This document shows positions 17,403 through 27,354 of a stretch of 64,000 nt of DNA, in pieces (position 1 is the stretch's first letter; the number at the start of each line of letters is the position of its first letter). The notes under the pieces were generated by a model, which did not search any database, was not told the origin of the DNA, and saw only the letters and a list, made by a program, of their open reading frames with translations. The position numbers were made by a program, and so were the translations under genes. Source of the DNA: Polaribacter reichenbachii. GTDB taxonomy: Bacteria > Bacteroidota > Bacteroidia > Flavobacteriales > Flavobacteriaceae. The stretch covers positions 744,001 to 808,000 of the forward strand of contig NZ_CP019419.1 of NCBI RefSeq assembly GCF_001975665.1, in the 5' to 3' direction.

Positions 17403-17433
17403 AAAACCATTCAATTTTATATTGGATGGTTTT
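17403..17433 (+). terminator. Terminator after DUF3360 gene
   Basis: AAAACCATTCAA, a 7-nt loop and TTGGATGGTTTT form a 12-bp stem with one G-T pair, followed by TCTTGTTTT. It ends the pflB-pflA-DUF3360 unit before asd. Confidence 0.75.
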
Positions 17434-17520
17434 CTTGTTTTAGAAAATTTATATCAATCTGTTAAAAATTAAACATCCTGAATTATTTTGGTAAATATTT
17501 ATTAAAATAATGGTCAGCAT

Positions 17521-17528
17521 TATTTTTG
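17521..17528 (+). promoter_or_regulatory. Candidate -7 box (TATTTTTG) for asd
   Basis: An exact TAnnTTTG match 44 bp before the asd ATG. A related CATCTTTG occurs at 17533-17540. No TTG is found at the ideal spacing upstream, so the exact box is uncertain, but a promoter is expected here because a terminator precedes. Confidence 0.35.
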
Positions 17529-17572
17529 TTAGCATCTTTGCAGTATAAAATACAATACTAAATTAAAAAGTA

Positions 17573-18562
17573 ATGAAAATAGCTGTAGTTGGAGCAACTG
17601 GAATGGTTGGAACAGTAATGTTAAAAGTTTTAGAAGAACGTAATTTACCGATAACAGAATTAATACCTGTTGCATCAGAAAGATCTGCTGGTAAAAAATT
17701 ATCTTATAAAGGCAAAGAATACACTATTGTAACCTTAGCTGATGCTGTAAACTTAAAACCAGATGTAGCATTATTTTCTGCTGGTGGAGATACTTCTTTA
17801 GAATGGGCTCCAAAATTTGCAGAAGTAGGTACAACTGTTATTGATAATTCTTCTGCTTGGAGAATGGATCCTACCAAGAAATTAGTAGTCCCAGAAATTA
17901 ATGGTGATGTTTTAACTGCGGATGACAAAATTATTGCAAATCCAAATTGTTCTACTATTCAGTTGGTAATGGCTTTAGCCCCTTTACATTCTAAATACAC
18001 TATGAAACGTGTAGTTATTTCTACATATCAATCTGTTTCTGGTACAGGTGTAAAAGCAGTACAACAATTAGATAACGAAGAAGCTGGTGTGGATGGAGAA
18101 ATGGCTTATCCTCATAAAATTGGTAGAAATGCTTTACCTCATTGTGATATTTTCTTAGATAATGGTTACACCAAAGAAGAAATGAAATTGGTTAAAGAGC
18201 CAAAGAAAATTTTAAGAGACGATTCTTTTTCTGTAACAGCAACTGCAGTTCGTATTCCTACTGCTGGTGGGCATTCTGAAGCTGTAAATGTTCAGTTTGA
18301 AAATGATTTTGATTTAGCGGAAGTTCGTTCTATATTGAGCGAAACTCCAGGTGTTATTGTAGAAGATGATTTAGCAAACAACGTTTACCCAATGCCAATT
18401 AATGCACATAATAAAGATGAAGTGTTTGTTGGACGAATTAGAAGAGATGAATCTCAAGAAAATACCTTAAATTTGTGGATTGTTGCAGATAACCTACGCA
18501 AAGGTGCTGCTACCAATACAGTTCAAATTGCCGAATATTTAATTGCAAATAGTTTGGTATAA
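17573..18562 (+). CDS. asd: Aspartate-semialdehyde dehydrogenase
   Basis: A 329-residue NADP-dependent enzyme reducing aspartyl phosphate to aspartate semialdehyde, at the branch to lysine, diaminopimelate, threonine and methionine. Evidence is the N-terminal nucleotide loop GATGMVGTVML, the active-site Cys in ANPNCSTIQLVMAL (C126), the RIPTAGGHSEAVNVQF block with the catalytic His, and the family length. It has its own terminator-bounded upstream region and lies 11 bp before the reductase gene, with which it is probably cotranscribed without an obvious functional link. Diaminopimelate supply ties it loosely to the peptidoglycan genes of the window. Confidence 0.97.
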   Translation: MKIAVVGATGMVGTVMLKVLEERNLPITELIPVASERSAGKKLSYKGKEYTIVTLADAVNLKPDVALFSAGGDTSLEWAPKFAEVGTTVIDNSSAWRMDPTKKLVVPEINGDVLTADDKIIANPNCSTIQLVMALAPLHSKYTMKRVVISTYQSVSGTGVKAVQQLDNEEAGVDGEMAYPHKIGRNALPHCDIFLDNGYTKEEMKLVKEPKKILRDDSFSVTATAVRIPTAGGHSEAVNVQFENDFDLAEVRSILSETPGVIVEDDLANNVYPMPINAHNKDEVFVGRIRRDESQENTLNLWIVADNLRKGAATNTVQIAEYLIANSLV

Positions 18563-18573
18563 AACATATTTAA

Positions 18574-19620
18574 ATGGCAACATTTCACAAAGTAAACATA
18601 CAAGAAGTAAAACAAGAAACCGCATTTGCGGTTTCTGTTGTATTTAACATACCTCAACAATTAAAAGCTAATTTTTATTTTGAAGCAGGCCAATATATTA
18701 CCTTACAAAAAGTAATTAATGGCGAAGAAATTAGAAGAGCATATTCTATTTGTTCATCACCAAAAAGTAATGAAATTAGAGTGGCTATAAAAGCTGTAGA
18801 AAATGGAACGTTTTCTAAATATGCAACTTCTGAATTAAAAGCGGGTGATGAAATTGAGATCTCTGAACCTGAAGGTAGATTTGAGTTAAAACCAGAAGCA
18901 AACAAAAACTATATTGCTTTTGCTGCAGGTTCTGGTATTACACCAATTTCATCAATGATAAAAACGGTTTTAGAAAATGAACCAACTTCTAAATTCACTT
19001 TAGTTTATGGTAATAAAACTGCTGCTGATACTATTTTTTATGATGAATTAAACACCTTAAAAGAATCAAATTCTAATCGTTTTAAATTACATTATATTTT
19101 TAGTAGAGAAGATGTTAAAAACCAATTAAGAGGTAGAATCGACAAAAGTGTAACCAACTACTTTGTAAAGAATATGTACAAAGAAACTTCTTTTGATGCT
19201 GCTTTTTTATGTGGACCAGAACAAATGATTAATGAGGTTACCAATACTTTAAAAGGCAATTACTTTACCAAAGAAAATATTCATTTTGAATTGTTTACAG
19301 CTTCTATTGATGAAGAAGCTGCATCCGAAGTAAAAGAAGGAACTACAGAAATTACAGTGTTGTTAGATGATGAAGAAACAACCTTTACAATGCCACAAAC
19401 TGATGACATTTTAGCAGCCAGTTTACGTAATCATTTAGATGCGCCTTATTCTTGCCAGGGTGGAGTTTGTAGTTCTTGTATGTGTAAAGTTACAGAAGGA
19501 AAAGCTATAATGGTTAAAAACACCATTTTAACAGATAGCGAAGTTGAAGAAGGCTTAATTTTAGCCTGCCAAGCTTATCCAACTACACCAAAAATTAGCA
19601 TCGATTTTGATGATGTTTAA
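18574..19620 (+). CDS. PaaE-like FAD/NAD(P)H reductase with C-terminal 2Fe-2S ferredoxin domain
   Basis: A 348-residue three-domain electron-transfer protein. The N-terminal FAD domain has RRAYSICSSP (54-63), the nucleotide domain has AAGSGITPISSMIK and CGPEQMI, and the C-terminal plant-type ferredoxin domain has C294, C299 and C302 (SCQGGVCSSCMC) plus C332 (LACQAYP). This order is that of PaaE, the reductase of phenylacetyl-CoA epoxidase, but the other paa genes are absent here. In flavobacteria such proteins are common as stand-alone genes and may feed electrons to other oxygenases or desaturases. The partner is unknown. It is 11 bp downstream of asd and ends at a clear terminator. Confidence 0.88.
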   Translation: MATFHKVNIQEVKQETAFAVSVVFNIPQQLKANFYFEAGQYITLQKVINGEEIRRAYSICSSPKSNEIRVAIKAVENGTFSKYATSELKAGDEIEISEPEGRFELKPEANKNYIAFAAGSGITPISSMIKTVLENEPTSKFTLVYGNKTAADTIFYDELNTLKESNSNRFKLHYIFSREDVKNQLRGRIDKSVTNYFVKNMYKETSFDAAFLCGPEQMINEVTNTLKGNYFTKENIHFELFTASIDEEAASEVKEGTTEITVLLDDEETTFTMPQTDDILAASLRNHLDAPYSCQGGVCSSCMCKVTEGKAIMVKNTILTDSEVEEGLILACQAYPTTPKISIDFDDV

Positions 19621-19646
19621 GCATCAGAAAACTTATATTTAATCGT

Positions 19647-19669
19647 AAAGGATGGGTTTTCCATCCTTT
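19647..19669 (+). terminator. Terminator after the PaaE-like reductase
   Basis: AAAGGATGG, loop GTTTT and CCATCCTTT form a perfect 9-bp stem followed by CTTTTTTT. It is a textbook intrinsic terminator ending the asd-reductase unit. Confidence 0.88.
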
Positions 19670-19708
19670 CTTTTTTTGACTTCAATTAAAAAACAGTATT
19701 TTTAGACA

Positions 19709-20377
19709 ATGGACATTTACGATTTTAAAAATGCCTTCCTCATAGGTTTTTTTATGGCTTTTATGATTGGCCCTATTTTTTTTATGTTAATACAAACTAG
19801 TATTTTAAAAGGTGCAAGAGCTGCTATAATTTTTGATTTAGGTGTAATTTTAGGTGATATTACCTTTATTTTAATTGCTTATTATGGTAGTAGATCTTTA
19901 CTAGAAAAAATTAAAGACGACCCAAGATTGTTCTTTATTGGTGGCTTAGTTTTAATTGTTTATGGATTAATCACTTACTTTGATAAACAGAACAAAAAAG
20001 AAGTATTAGAAACTACATCAACTATAAAAGTACCTATTGTTAAAAATAATTACTTAAAATTATTTTTAAAAGGATATTTTTTAAACTTTATCAATATTGG
20101 TGTTTTAGCATTTTGGTTAGGTACAGTTTTAGTAATTGGCCCTACTTTAAATATGAACCAAAATGCTATTTTTAGCTATTTTGGGGTTATTATACTAGCT
20201 TATTTTGTAACTGATTTAGGTAAAATAGTATTAGCAAAACAGTTAAAAAATAAAATGACGCCATTGTTAATTTTTAAAGTTAAAAGAATAATGGGTATTA
20301 TTTTAATTGTTTGTGGAGTCTTTTTAATTTTAAAAGGATTTATTCCTAATGACAAAATAAATGAATTTATACATTAA
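19709..20377 (+). CDS. LysE family translocator (amino acid exporter)
   Basis: A 222-residue protein with about six hydrophobic segments and the N-terminal family pattern FLIGFFMAFMIGPIFFMLIQ, a GP motif typical of LysE/RhtB exporters. Such proteins expel amino acids or similar small compounds across the inner membrane. The substrate cannot be read from sequence. A polar loop between segments 3 and 4 (DKQNKKEVLETTSTIK) is longer than in small RhtB proteins. The gene is monocistronic: terminators flank it on both sides. It converges on the M1 peptidase gene. Confidence 0.85.
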   Translation: MDIYDFKNAFLIGFFMAFMIGPIFFMLIQTSILKGARAAIIFDLGVILGDITFILIAYYGSRSLLEKIKDDPRLFFIGGLVLIVYGLITYFDKQNKKEVLETTSTIKVPIVKNNYLKLFLKGYFLNFINIGVLAFWLGTVLVIGPTLNMNQNAIFSYFGVIILAYFVTDLGKIVLAKQLKNKMTPLLIFKVKRIMGIILIVCGVFLILKGFIPNDKINEFIH

Positions 20378-20413
20378 AAAGAAAGTGAGGTAAAAACCTC
20401 ACTTTCTTTTTAA
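20374..20413. terminator. Bidirectional terminator between LysE gene and M1 peptidase gene
   Basis: A perfect 18-bp inverted repeat (TTAAAAAGAAAGTGAGGT at 20374-20391, its complement at 20396-20413) with a 4-nt loop. A-rich and T-rich ends serve termination in both directions for the two convergent genes. The left arm includes the LysE stop codon. Confidence 0.9.
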
Positions 20414-20434
20414 TATGCTATGTAATAAAGTAGA

Positions 20435-22285
20435 TTAATTTACTTTAAAAATATTGTTCTTATCATTAATATCTGCCATTAATTTTTCAGTATCAATTTC
20501 TACAGATTTTACTGTTTTAGATGTTTCAAAAGAATACGTTGGGTAAGCCCATCCCCAATCTGTAATAACTGTAGCTTTTGTTGGTTTAGCTCCTCTCATC
20601 ATTCTTAAAGGAATATTAAAACTCTCTTTAGTACCATCTGTATAAGTAACTTCTAGATCTATTGGCATTGGCATTTGACCAATTCTTTCTAAAGTAATTT
20701 TTTTACCATCAACAGCTTTAACACCATAATCTATAGTATGTAAAGTTTGTGTCCATTCGTTTAAATACCAATCTAAATGAATACCTGAAACTTTCTCCAT
20801 AGAACGTTTTATATCGTTTGGTGTTGGGTGTTTAAAACTAAAATCATCAAAATACTTTTTTAATCCTTTTGCAGTATTTTCTGGGCCAATAATATATTCT
20901 AACTGACTTAAAAACATACTACCTTTACCATAACTTGCAAAGCTATATCCTCTATTTGTATGAAACCTGTCTGCATGTGTTGTTAAAACTTCTTCTGTAC
21001 CCAATTTTACCATATTATTATAACCTCTATATGGGCCTGCACTAGGATTTTTATTTCCTCTTTTTAGAATTTCATAAGATGCTTTTCCAGAAATATATGA
21101 GGTAAATCCTTCATCCATCCAAGGATGTAAACTTTCGTTAGAAGCTAATAAAAACTGAAACCAAGTATGTGCCATTTCGTGTGCTGTTACTCCAAAAAGG
21201 CTACCAAATTTACGTTGACCAGTAATTAAAGTAGACATTGCATACTCCATACCTCCATCTCCACCTTGTATCACAGAGTATTGTTTATAAGGATATTGAC
21301 CTACGTTTTCAGAAAAATAAGTCATTAACTCTGCAGTTTTCGGTTGCAAATTTTTCCAGTTTTCTAAATACTCAGCTTTTAAATTTTTCTTATATAAAAA
21401 ATGCAAATCAATTCCATTTTCCATAGTTAAAATATCGTGTTTGTATTCTGGATCTGCTGCCCACATAAAATCGTGTACATTTGGTGCTTTAAAATGCCAA
21501 GTTAATTTATCGCCCTTTGGCAAATTTAACGCTTTGGTTTTATCTTGGTAATTATGCCCTACTTCTTGCGGATTTTGTAAATACCCTGTACCACCAACAA
21601 CATAGTTTTTATCTATATGTAATGTTACATCAAAATCTCCCCATACTCCATGAAATTCTCTTGCAATATATGGTGGTGTATGCCAACCTTGAAAATCGTA
21701 TTCTGCCATTTTTGGGTACCATTGACTCATAGACAGTGCAACACCTTCTTTACCATTTCTTCCTGAACGTCTTATTTGAACAGGTACTTGAGCATCAAAA
21801 AGCATATCAAAAGTTACACTTTCTCCAGATTTAATTGGTGTATTTAATTGTACTTCTAAAATTGTACCAACAGTTTCGTGTTTTACTTCTGCTCCATTTT
21901 GTTTTAAAGAATTCACTTTAATAAAACCTATCTCATTTGGTTTTAATTTGCTAATTCTGTTTCCAACTCTTCTGTCAGGATCTTTGATATTTAACGAACG
22001 AACATCCATTTGAGAGCCTGGCTGAAATGCATTAAAATACAGATGATAAAATACGCGATCTAACGCTTCTGGAGAATTGTTTGTGTACACTAATTTCTGT
22101 GTGCCTTTGTATTGATAGTTGTTTACATCCATATCAATATCCATTGTATAATCTACTTTTTGCTGCCAATAAGTAGCATCAGAATTCATAGCAGAACTTC
22201 CTTTATTTACTTTAATAACCTCTTTGGTTTGCGTACAAGCCATAAATGCCAAAGTAAATAATGATAAATAGAGTAGTTTTTTCAT
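20435..22285 (-). CDS. M1 family metallopeptidase, lipoprotein
   Basis: A 616-residue exported zinc aminopeptidase-like protein. The signal MKKLLYLSLFTLAFMAC ends in a lipobox. The exopeptidase motif is GGMEYA (344-349). The zinc site is HEMAHTW (H369, E370, H373) with the third ligand E392 in MDEGFTSY. The C-terminal part after about residue 500 is a small beta domain as in short bacterial M1 enzymes. It would trim peptides in the periplasm or at the outer membrane, possibly for nutrition. The following S8 protease gene (stop at 22352, 66 bp upstream) is on the same strand, so the two may be expressed together. Confidence 0.93.
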   Translation of the reverse strand: MKKLLYLSLFTLAFMACTQTKEVIKVNKGSSAMNSDATYWQQKVDYTMDIDMDVNNYQYKGTQKLVYTNNSPEALDRVFYHLYFNAFQPGSQMDVRSLNIKDPDRRVGNRISKLKPNEIGFIKVNSLKQNGAEVKHETVGTILEVQLNTPIKSGESVTFDMLFDAQVPVQIRRSGRNGKEGVALSMSQWYPKMAEYDFQGWHTPPYIAREFHGVWGDFDVTLHIDKNYVVGGTGYLQNPQEVGHNYQDKTKALNLPKGDKLTWHFKAPNVHDFMWAADPEYKHDILTMENGIDLHFLYKKNLKAEYLENWKNLQPKTAELMTYFSENVGQYPYKQYSVIQGGDGGMEYAMSTLITGQRKFGSLFGVTAHEMAHTWFQFLLASNESLHPWMDEGFTSYISGKASYEILKRGNKNPSAGPYRGYNNMVKLGTEEVLTTHADRFHTNRGYSFASYGKGSMFLSQLEYIIGPENTAKGLKKYFDDFSFKHPTPNDIKRSMEKVSGIHLDWYLNEWTQTLHTIDYGVKAVDGKKITLERIGQMPMPIDLEVTYTDGTKESFNIPLRMMRGAKPTKATVITDWGWAYPTYSFETSKTVKSVEIDTEKLMADINDKNNIFKVN

Positions 22286-22351
22286 TGTAAAAATTTTAGT
22301 TTGATTTGAAAATAAAAAACGCTTATTTAAAATAAACGTTTCGAAAAAATG

Positions 22352-24064
22352 TTATTTTTTGTTTGATATATATTCTGCTAATTTTAGTGCATTATAAGCA
22401 TTTACAATTCTACCAGAAACACTTAAATCTGAAAAAGGAACCAATTTTCCTTTCTGATTTGTTTGAGTTTGAGAACCTGGTAAAATCACTTTAAAATTAA
22501 TTTTTACTCCAGAATTCATTAAAATTGATTTTACTTCTTTTGCTGATAAACTTTGGTAATATGCACGAATTAATGCTGCAACTCCTGCTGTAGAAGGTGC
22601 TGCCATAGATGTTCCGCTTAAAGCTTCATATTTATTATTTGGTGTTGATGCATAAATATCTACTCCAGGCGCAAAAACATCAACATTTATTTTTCCGTAA
22701 TTAGAAAAATTGGCTGGTAATTGCTCATCATAATGTAAGCTACTTGCACCAATTGTTATTACATTATCTGTAAATTCGGTTAACATATCTTTAGAGTCTG
22801 TTGGATAGGTTTCTCTAACATCTATATTTTTACCATCATTACCTGCTGCATTTACAATTAAAACATCGTTTTCTGCTGCATATTTAATTGCATCATAAAC
22901 CCAATTTTTGTTTGGCGAAAAACGTTTACCAAAGCTTGTATTAATAATTTTTGCACCATTATCTACTGCATATCTTATACCTAAAGCTACATCTTTATCG
23001 TGTTCATCTGCTTCTGGCACAATCCTTACAGCCATAATTTTTACATTATTTGCTACACCAACAGCTCCTAAATTATTAGTTCTATTTGCAGCTACAATTC
23101 CTGCAACGTGAGTTCCGTGTAAAGCTGCATCAGCAGTACCTAAAACATTGTTATTACCATAATACTTATCAGAAATATCGTACAAATCATCGCCTAAAGA
23201 TTGACGAAAATTCATATCCAAATCGTAACCAGTCATTGCTTTTTTAATCTCTTTGGTATATTCTTCTACTTGCCCTTTATACTCTAACAAAGTAGCCTCG
23301 TTAAAACCTTGTTTTAAAATATTCTCGACATTTTGTTTTTGCATTACACCTGTTAAACTTGGTGGATTCAAATTCTGAACCACTTCTAAAGTTAAACTAT
23401 CTGTTTTTGCTAACTTTTTTACTGCCGCAAAATTTTCTTGAACTCGATTTAAGTTAACAAGAGTAGCTTCCATTTGCTGAATTTCTGATTCCTTTTCAAC
23501 AATTGTTGCTTTAAACTCTTCGTTTAATTTTAAATATTCTTGATATGCTAACTTATCTTCTTCTGCAATTTCTGTCGCTTTTTTATCAGCAAATTTAGCG
23601 CTACCTCTTTTTACAATTCGTGTAATTTCTAGTTGATCTGTAGTTACAATATCACCTTTTGCATTTCCTAAAAAGTTCCATCCAAAGATATCATCTACGT
23701 AACCATTGTTATCATCATCTTTATTATTATTCGCAATTTCATCAGGATTCATCCAAAGAACATCTTTTAAATCTTCGTGATTAATATCTACTCCAGAATC
23801 TGCAATTGCTACAATAATAGGATTTGCTTTTTTACCTTGTAAAAACTGATAAGCTTTATCTAAACTCATACCAGCAATAGAATCTTTGGTTATATCTAAA
23901 TGCGACCAAATTTTAAAATTTGCCTCAGATAATTCTGTTTTTTTGGCAGGTGTTGTTAAAATTTCATCTAAAACTGGTTTTGAAATTACCACTTGTGTGG
24001 ATTTACAACCCGTAAAAATAAGTGCTGCAGCAGCACTAAAAATCAACGTTTTTATACTCTTCAT
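22352..24064 (-). CDS. S8 family subtilisin-like serine protease, lipoprotein
   Basis: A 570-residue exported protease. The signal ends in a lipobox (IFTGC, C20). The triad is complete: D89 in VAIADSGVDINH, H319 in HGTHVAG and S486 in SGTSMAAP; the oxyanion Asn is in VNAAGND. Between Asp and His lies an insertion of about 170 residues (131-300), rich in Glu and Lys and probably helical or coiled-coil, longer than in ordinary subtilisins. A Ca-binding-like Asp/Asn stretch (ANNNKDDDNNGYVDD) precedes it. It starts 13 bp after the MBL-fold gene stop and is probably in an operon with it. No type IX C-terminal sorting domain is seen. Confidence 0.93.
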   Translation of the reverse strand: MKSIKTLIFSAAAALIFTGCKSTQVVISKPVLDEILTTPAKKTELSEANFKIWSHLDITKDSIAGMSLDKAYQFLQGKKANPIIVAIADSGVDINHEDLKDVLWMNPDEIANNNKDDDNNGYVDDIFGWNFLGNAKGDIVTTDQLEITRIVKRGSAKFADKKATEIAEEDKLAYQEYLKLNEEFKATIVEKESEIQQMEATLVNLNRVQENFAAVKKLAKTDSLTLEVVQNLNPPSLTGVMQKQNVENILKQGFNEATLLEYKGQVEEYTKEIKKAMTGYDLDMNFRQSLGDDLYDISDKYYGNNNVLGTADAALHGTHVAGIVAANRTNNLGAVGVANNVKIMAVRIVPEADEHDKDVALGIRYAVDNGAKIINTSFGKRFSPNKNWVYDAIKYAAENDVLIVNAAGNDGKNIDVRETYPTDSKDMLTEFTDNVITIGASSLHYDEQLPANFSNYGKINVDVFAPGVDIYASTPNNKYEALSGTSMAAPSTAGVAALIRAYYQSLSAKEVKSILMNSGVKINFKVILPGSQTQTNQKGKLVPFSDLSVSGRIVNAYNALKLAEYISNKK

Positions 24065-24077
24065 AGATCTACTTCTC

Positions 24078-24920
24078 TTAATTAAAAATTTCTGAAAATT
24101 TATGTGTAGTGTTTAATCTTACTCCTTTTTCTGTATGCTTTACTGTGCAAATTTCGTTGTGAGTATCGTGCTCTAAAAACAAGTAAAAATCTTTATCTGC
24201 AGCCAAATCTAAAAAGGCTGCTTTTTCTTTTATGGTTAGTAAAGGTCTTGTATCATAACCCATTACATATGGCAAAGGAATATGACCAACTGTTGGTAAC
24301 AAATCTGCCATAAATACTAGTGTTTTACCTTGATATTCTAATTTTGGTAACATCTGTTTTTCGGTATGACCATCAACAAATAAAACATCGAAACCAATTT
24401 GATCTTTATAATTTCTGTGGATAAATTCTAACTGACCACTTTCTTTTATTGGGCTGATATTTTCTGTTAAAAATGATGCTTTTTCTCTTGGATTTGGTTC
24501 AGTTGCCCATTTCCAATGTTTGTCATTAGACCAAACTTTTGCGTTTTTAAAAGCGGGAATTAGCAATCCATCTTTAGTTCTTTCAATAACACCTCCACAA
24601 TGATCGAAATGTAAATGTGTTAAGAAAACATCTGTAATATCATCTCTGTGAAAACCGTGTTTTTTAAGTGAACTGTCTAAAGAAAAATCTCCAAAAAGAT
24701 AATAATAACCAAAGAATTTGTCTGATTGCTTGTTTCCAATTCCTGTATCTACTAAAATTAAACGATTACCATCTTCAATTAGCATAGAACGCATACTCAT
24801 ATCAATCAAGTTATTAGCATCTGCAGGATTTGTTTTTTGCCAAATGGTTTTAGGAACAACACCAAACATTGCACCACCATCTAATTTAAAATTACCTGTT
24901 TCTATGGGATAAATCTTCAT
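24078..24920 (-). CDS. MBL-fold metallohydrolase (lactonase-like)
   Basis: A 280-residue metallo-beta-lactamase-fold protein with no signal peptide. The metal-binding motif is THLHFDHCGG, and further ligands are VDGHTEK and LEHDTHNE near the end. The overall pattern (MLIEDGNRLILVDTGIG) fits lactonase or quorum-quenching-like members such as AiiA, but most such family members have no known substrate. It is 13 bp upstream of the S8 protease gene. A CATCTTTG box lies about 20 bp before its ATG on the minus strand, one base off the consensus. Confidence 0.88.
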   Translation of the reverse strand: MKIYPIETGNFKLDGGAMFGVVPKTIWQKTNPADANNLIDMSMRSMLIEDGNRLILVDTGIGNKQSDKFFGYYYLFGDFSLDSSLKKHGFHRDDITDVFLTHLHFDHCGGVIERTKDGLLIPAFKNAKVWSNDKHWKWATEPNPREKASFLTENISPIKESGQLEFIHRNYKDQIGFDVLFVDGHTEKQMLPKLEYQGKTLVFMADLLPTVGHIPLPYVMGYDTRPLLTIKEKAAFLDLAADKDFYLFLEHDTHNEICTVKHTEKGVRLNTTHKFSEIFN

Positions 24921-24992
24921 TTTTACAACTTTTCTGGTTGTTACAAAGATGTTAAAAAAATGATGATTTTACGTTAAGAAAACTCTAAAGGT

Positions 24993-27341
24993 TTAGTGTT
25001 TAACAGAAATATTTTGATGAATTTCATTCCCAAAATTATCCATAACTGTAAAATTATACTCACCCACTTTTGGCTGAATTGCAAAACTATGTAATTCTTT
25101 GGTAGTGCCTAAAAAAGTATTGTTGGCATACCAATACAAAATTGCATCGTTATTAGAGTGTGCCACTTTTAAAACAAGCTCATTTTGTTTGCCATTAAAG
25201 TTCTTAGGTAAAAAAATGGTGCTTTTTTCTGTAGGATATATAAATTTCATCGTGTTTTTAACATCACCCAAACAATCATTTCTAAATTTAGGCAATGGTT
25301 TATAAAATGGATTTTGTTTCTTATAATAATACTCTAGTAAAGGTGGCAACACAAACCAAGATTTCTGTTTGATGTTCTCTAAATTTTCGCAAGATGTATT
25401 TACTTGATAGGTTTCAGATTCATCCACATTTACAGAAATATGATAAGGACAAGGTTTTGTTTTTAAACCCGCATTTTGAACAAATTCTAAGGTTTTTTCT
25501 TCGCAAATATCTGTGGCTCTGTAACCACTTTTATTACAAATTTCAATTTTTGTCATTTCATCAAAAGGTTTTTCGAACCAAGTTGAATTTGGTAATTTAT
25601 CAAAGACATCAAACAAAATTGGTCCAGCTGTTTGCACACCAACCAAACCTGGCCTACCTTCTCCATCTGCATTCCCCACCCAAACACCAACTACATAATC
25701 TTTGGTTGTACCAATTGCCCAAGCATCTCTAAAACCAAAACTAGTTCCTGTTTTCCAAGCAATTTGTTTAGAAGAATCAAAAAACTCCCAATTTTCTTCT
25801 GCATTTGGTCTGTTTACATCTTTTAAACTCTCTAAGGTTAGGTAAATTGATGCTGCATCAAAAATTATTTTTTCTGATGTTTTTGCTCCAAAATCAATAC
25901 TTTTATCCGCATATAAAGTAGGTGAACTAAATTCGTTTGTAAAATACCTGCTTGAGTTTTCTGAGTAATGATTTACTGTACTTGCCATTGCTGCATAGCT
26001 TTTACATAAATCCCAGAGATTACTTTCTGCACCACCCAAGGCTAATGTTAAGCCATAATATTCTGCAGATTTCTTAATGTCTTTTAGTTGTAATTTCTGT
26101 AAATAATGATGGAATTTCTCTAAACCAAAACTTTGTAACATTCTTACAGTTGGCACATTCAAAGATCTTGATAAAGCTAGTTTTGCTGATATGGCTCCTG
26201 CATATTTTTTATCGAAATTTTCTGGTTGATAACTACCAAAATTTGTGGGAATATCTGCTACCAAAGTATTGGGTAAAAGTTCACCATTATCTAACATTGC
26301 AGCATATAAAAAGGGCTTTAAAATACTGCCTGTACTTCTGGGTTTATCAATAACATCAACATTTTTTTGATGTTTATTATCTGTTGGTGCATTACCTACA
26401 TAACTTAAAACTTGCCTAGTTTTTACATCTAAAACCAAAACAGAAATATTGTAAATTCCGTTTTTAGATAGTTGATTATAATGATTTTTTACAATGGTAT
26501 TTGTTTGGGTTTGCAGTTTTTTATTAATCGTAGTTTTTACAAATTCACCTTTTTTTTCTTTGTTTATTTTTTGCAATAAATGTGGTGCAATTTGTGGAAT
26601 TGCATAGGCTTTTTGTGGTAAACCTTCTAAAATTGACAATTCGTAGGTTAAAGAATCAATCACTTTTTTGGTAAGTAACTTTTTTAATAATCGGTTTCTT
26701 TTGGCTAATAATTTATCTTGATTTTTACCTGGATAAATTAAGTTAGGTGCGTTTGGTAAAACAGCTAAAGTTGCAGTTTCTGACCAAGATAATTCTGATG
26801 GTTTACGATTAAAATAACGCCAAGAAGCAGCGTCTAAACCCACAACGTTACCTCCATAAGGCGCATTTGAAGCCCAAAAAGCAATAATTTTTTCTTTGGA
26901 TGCTCTAAATTCTAAACGTGTTGCCAAAACCAATTCTTTCAGTTTTTCGAAATAAGTTCTGTCTCTATTATTTCTGCTTAATCTAATGACTTGTTGTGTA
27001 ATCGTACTTCCTCCTCTTTTTACTTTTCCTGCTTTTAAATTCTGACGAAAAGCTTTAAAAATAGAAATCGGATTAAAGCCTGGATGTTTGTAAAAATACT
27101 CATCTTCAAATTGAATTAAACAGGTTTTAAACTTTTCTGGAACAGAATCATTGTGTGGAAAACGCCATTGTCCATCATCTGCAATTAAAGCGCCCAACAA
27201 TTCACCTTTATAACTTGTAATTACTGTAGATGTTGGTTTGGTAAACAAATCTTTTGGCAAACAAAATGCATAGAAAATTAGTAAAACAACGAGAACAATT
27301 GTTTTCTTTTTATGACGTTTGATGTAGTCTGTTATTTTCAC
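24993..27341 (-). CDS. pbpC: Penicillin-binding protein 1C
   Basis: A 782-residue bifunctional-type peptidoglycan enzyme. After one membrane anchor (about 13-28), the GT51 domain has FEDEYFYKHPGFNP (E79-E81) and GGSTITQQVIRL. The transpeptidase has SxxK as SILK, SxN as SLN and KTG in WKTGTSFGFRDAW. The C-terminal 90 residues form the BiPBP_C beta domain that is diagnostic of PBP1C. In enterobacteria PBP1C is genetically paired with the alpha-2-macroglobulin-like YfhM, and here the macroglobulin gene lies immediately upstream on the same strand, separated by 273 bp of repeats. Together they are thought to repair the wall after attack. Confidence 0.95.
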   Translation of the reverse strand: MKITDYIKRHKKKTIVLVVLLIFYAFCLPKDLFTKPTSTVITSYKGELLGALIADDGQWRFPHNDSVPEKFKTCLIQFEDEYFYKHPGFNPISIFKAFRQNLKAGKVKRGGSTITQQVIRLSRNNRDRTYFEKLKELVLATRLEFRASKEKIIAFWASNAPYGGNVVGLDAASWRYFNRKPSELSWSETATLAVLPNAPNLIYPGKNQDKLLAKRNRLLKKLLTKKVIDSLTYELSILEGLPQKAYAIPQIAPHLLQKINKEKKGEFVKTTINKKLQTQTNTIVKNHYNQLSKNGIYNISVLVLDVKTRQVLSYVGNAPTDNKHQKNVDVIDKPRSTGSILKPFLYAAMLDNGELLPNTLVADIPTNFGSYQPENFDKKYAGAISAKLALSRSLNVPTVRMLQSFGLEKFHHYLQKLQLKDIKKSAEYYGLTLALGGAESNLWDLCKSYAAMASTVNHYSENSSRYFTNEFSSPTLYADKSIDFGAKTSEKIIFDAASIYLTLESLKDVNRPNAEENWEFFDSSKQIAWKTGTSFGFRDAWAIGTTKDYVVGVWVGNADGEGRPGLVGVQTAGPILFDVFDKLPNSTWFEKPFDEMTKIEICNKSGYRATDICEEKTLEFVQNAGLKTKPCPYHISVNVDESETYQVNTSCENLENIKQKSWFVLPPLLEYYYKKQNPFYKPLPKFRNDCLGDVKNTMKFIYPTEKSTIFLPKNFNGKQNELVLKVAHSNNDAILYWYANNTFLGTTKELHSFAIQPKVGEYNFTVMDNFGNEIHQNISVKH

Positions 27342-27354
27342 TTTTGATGTTTTT

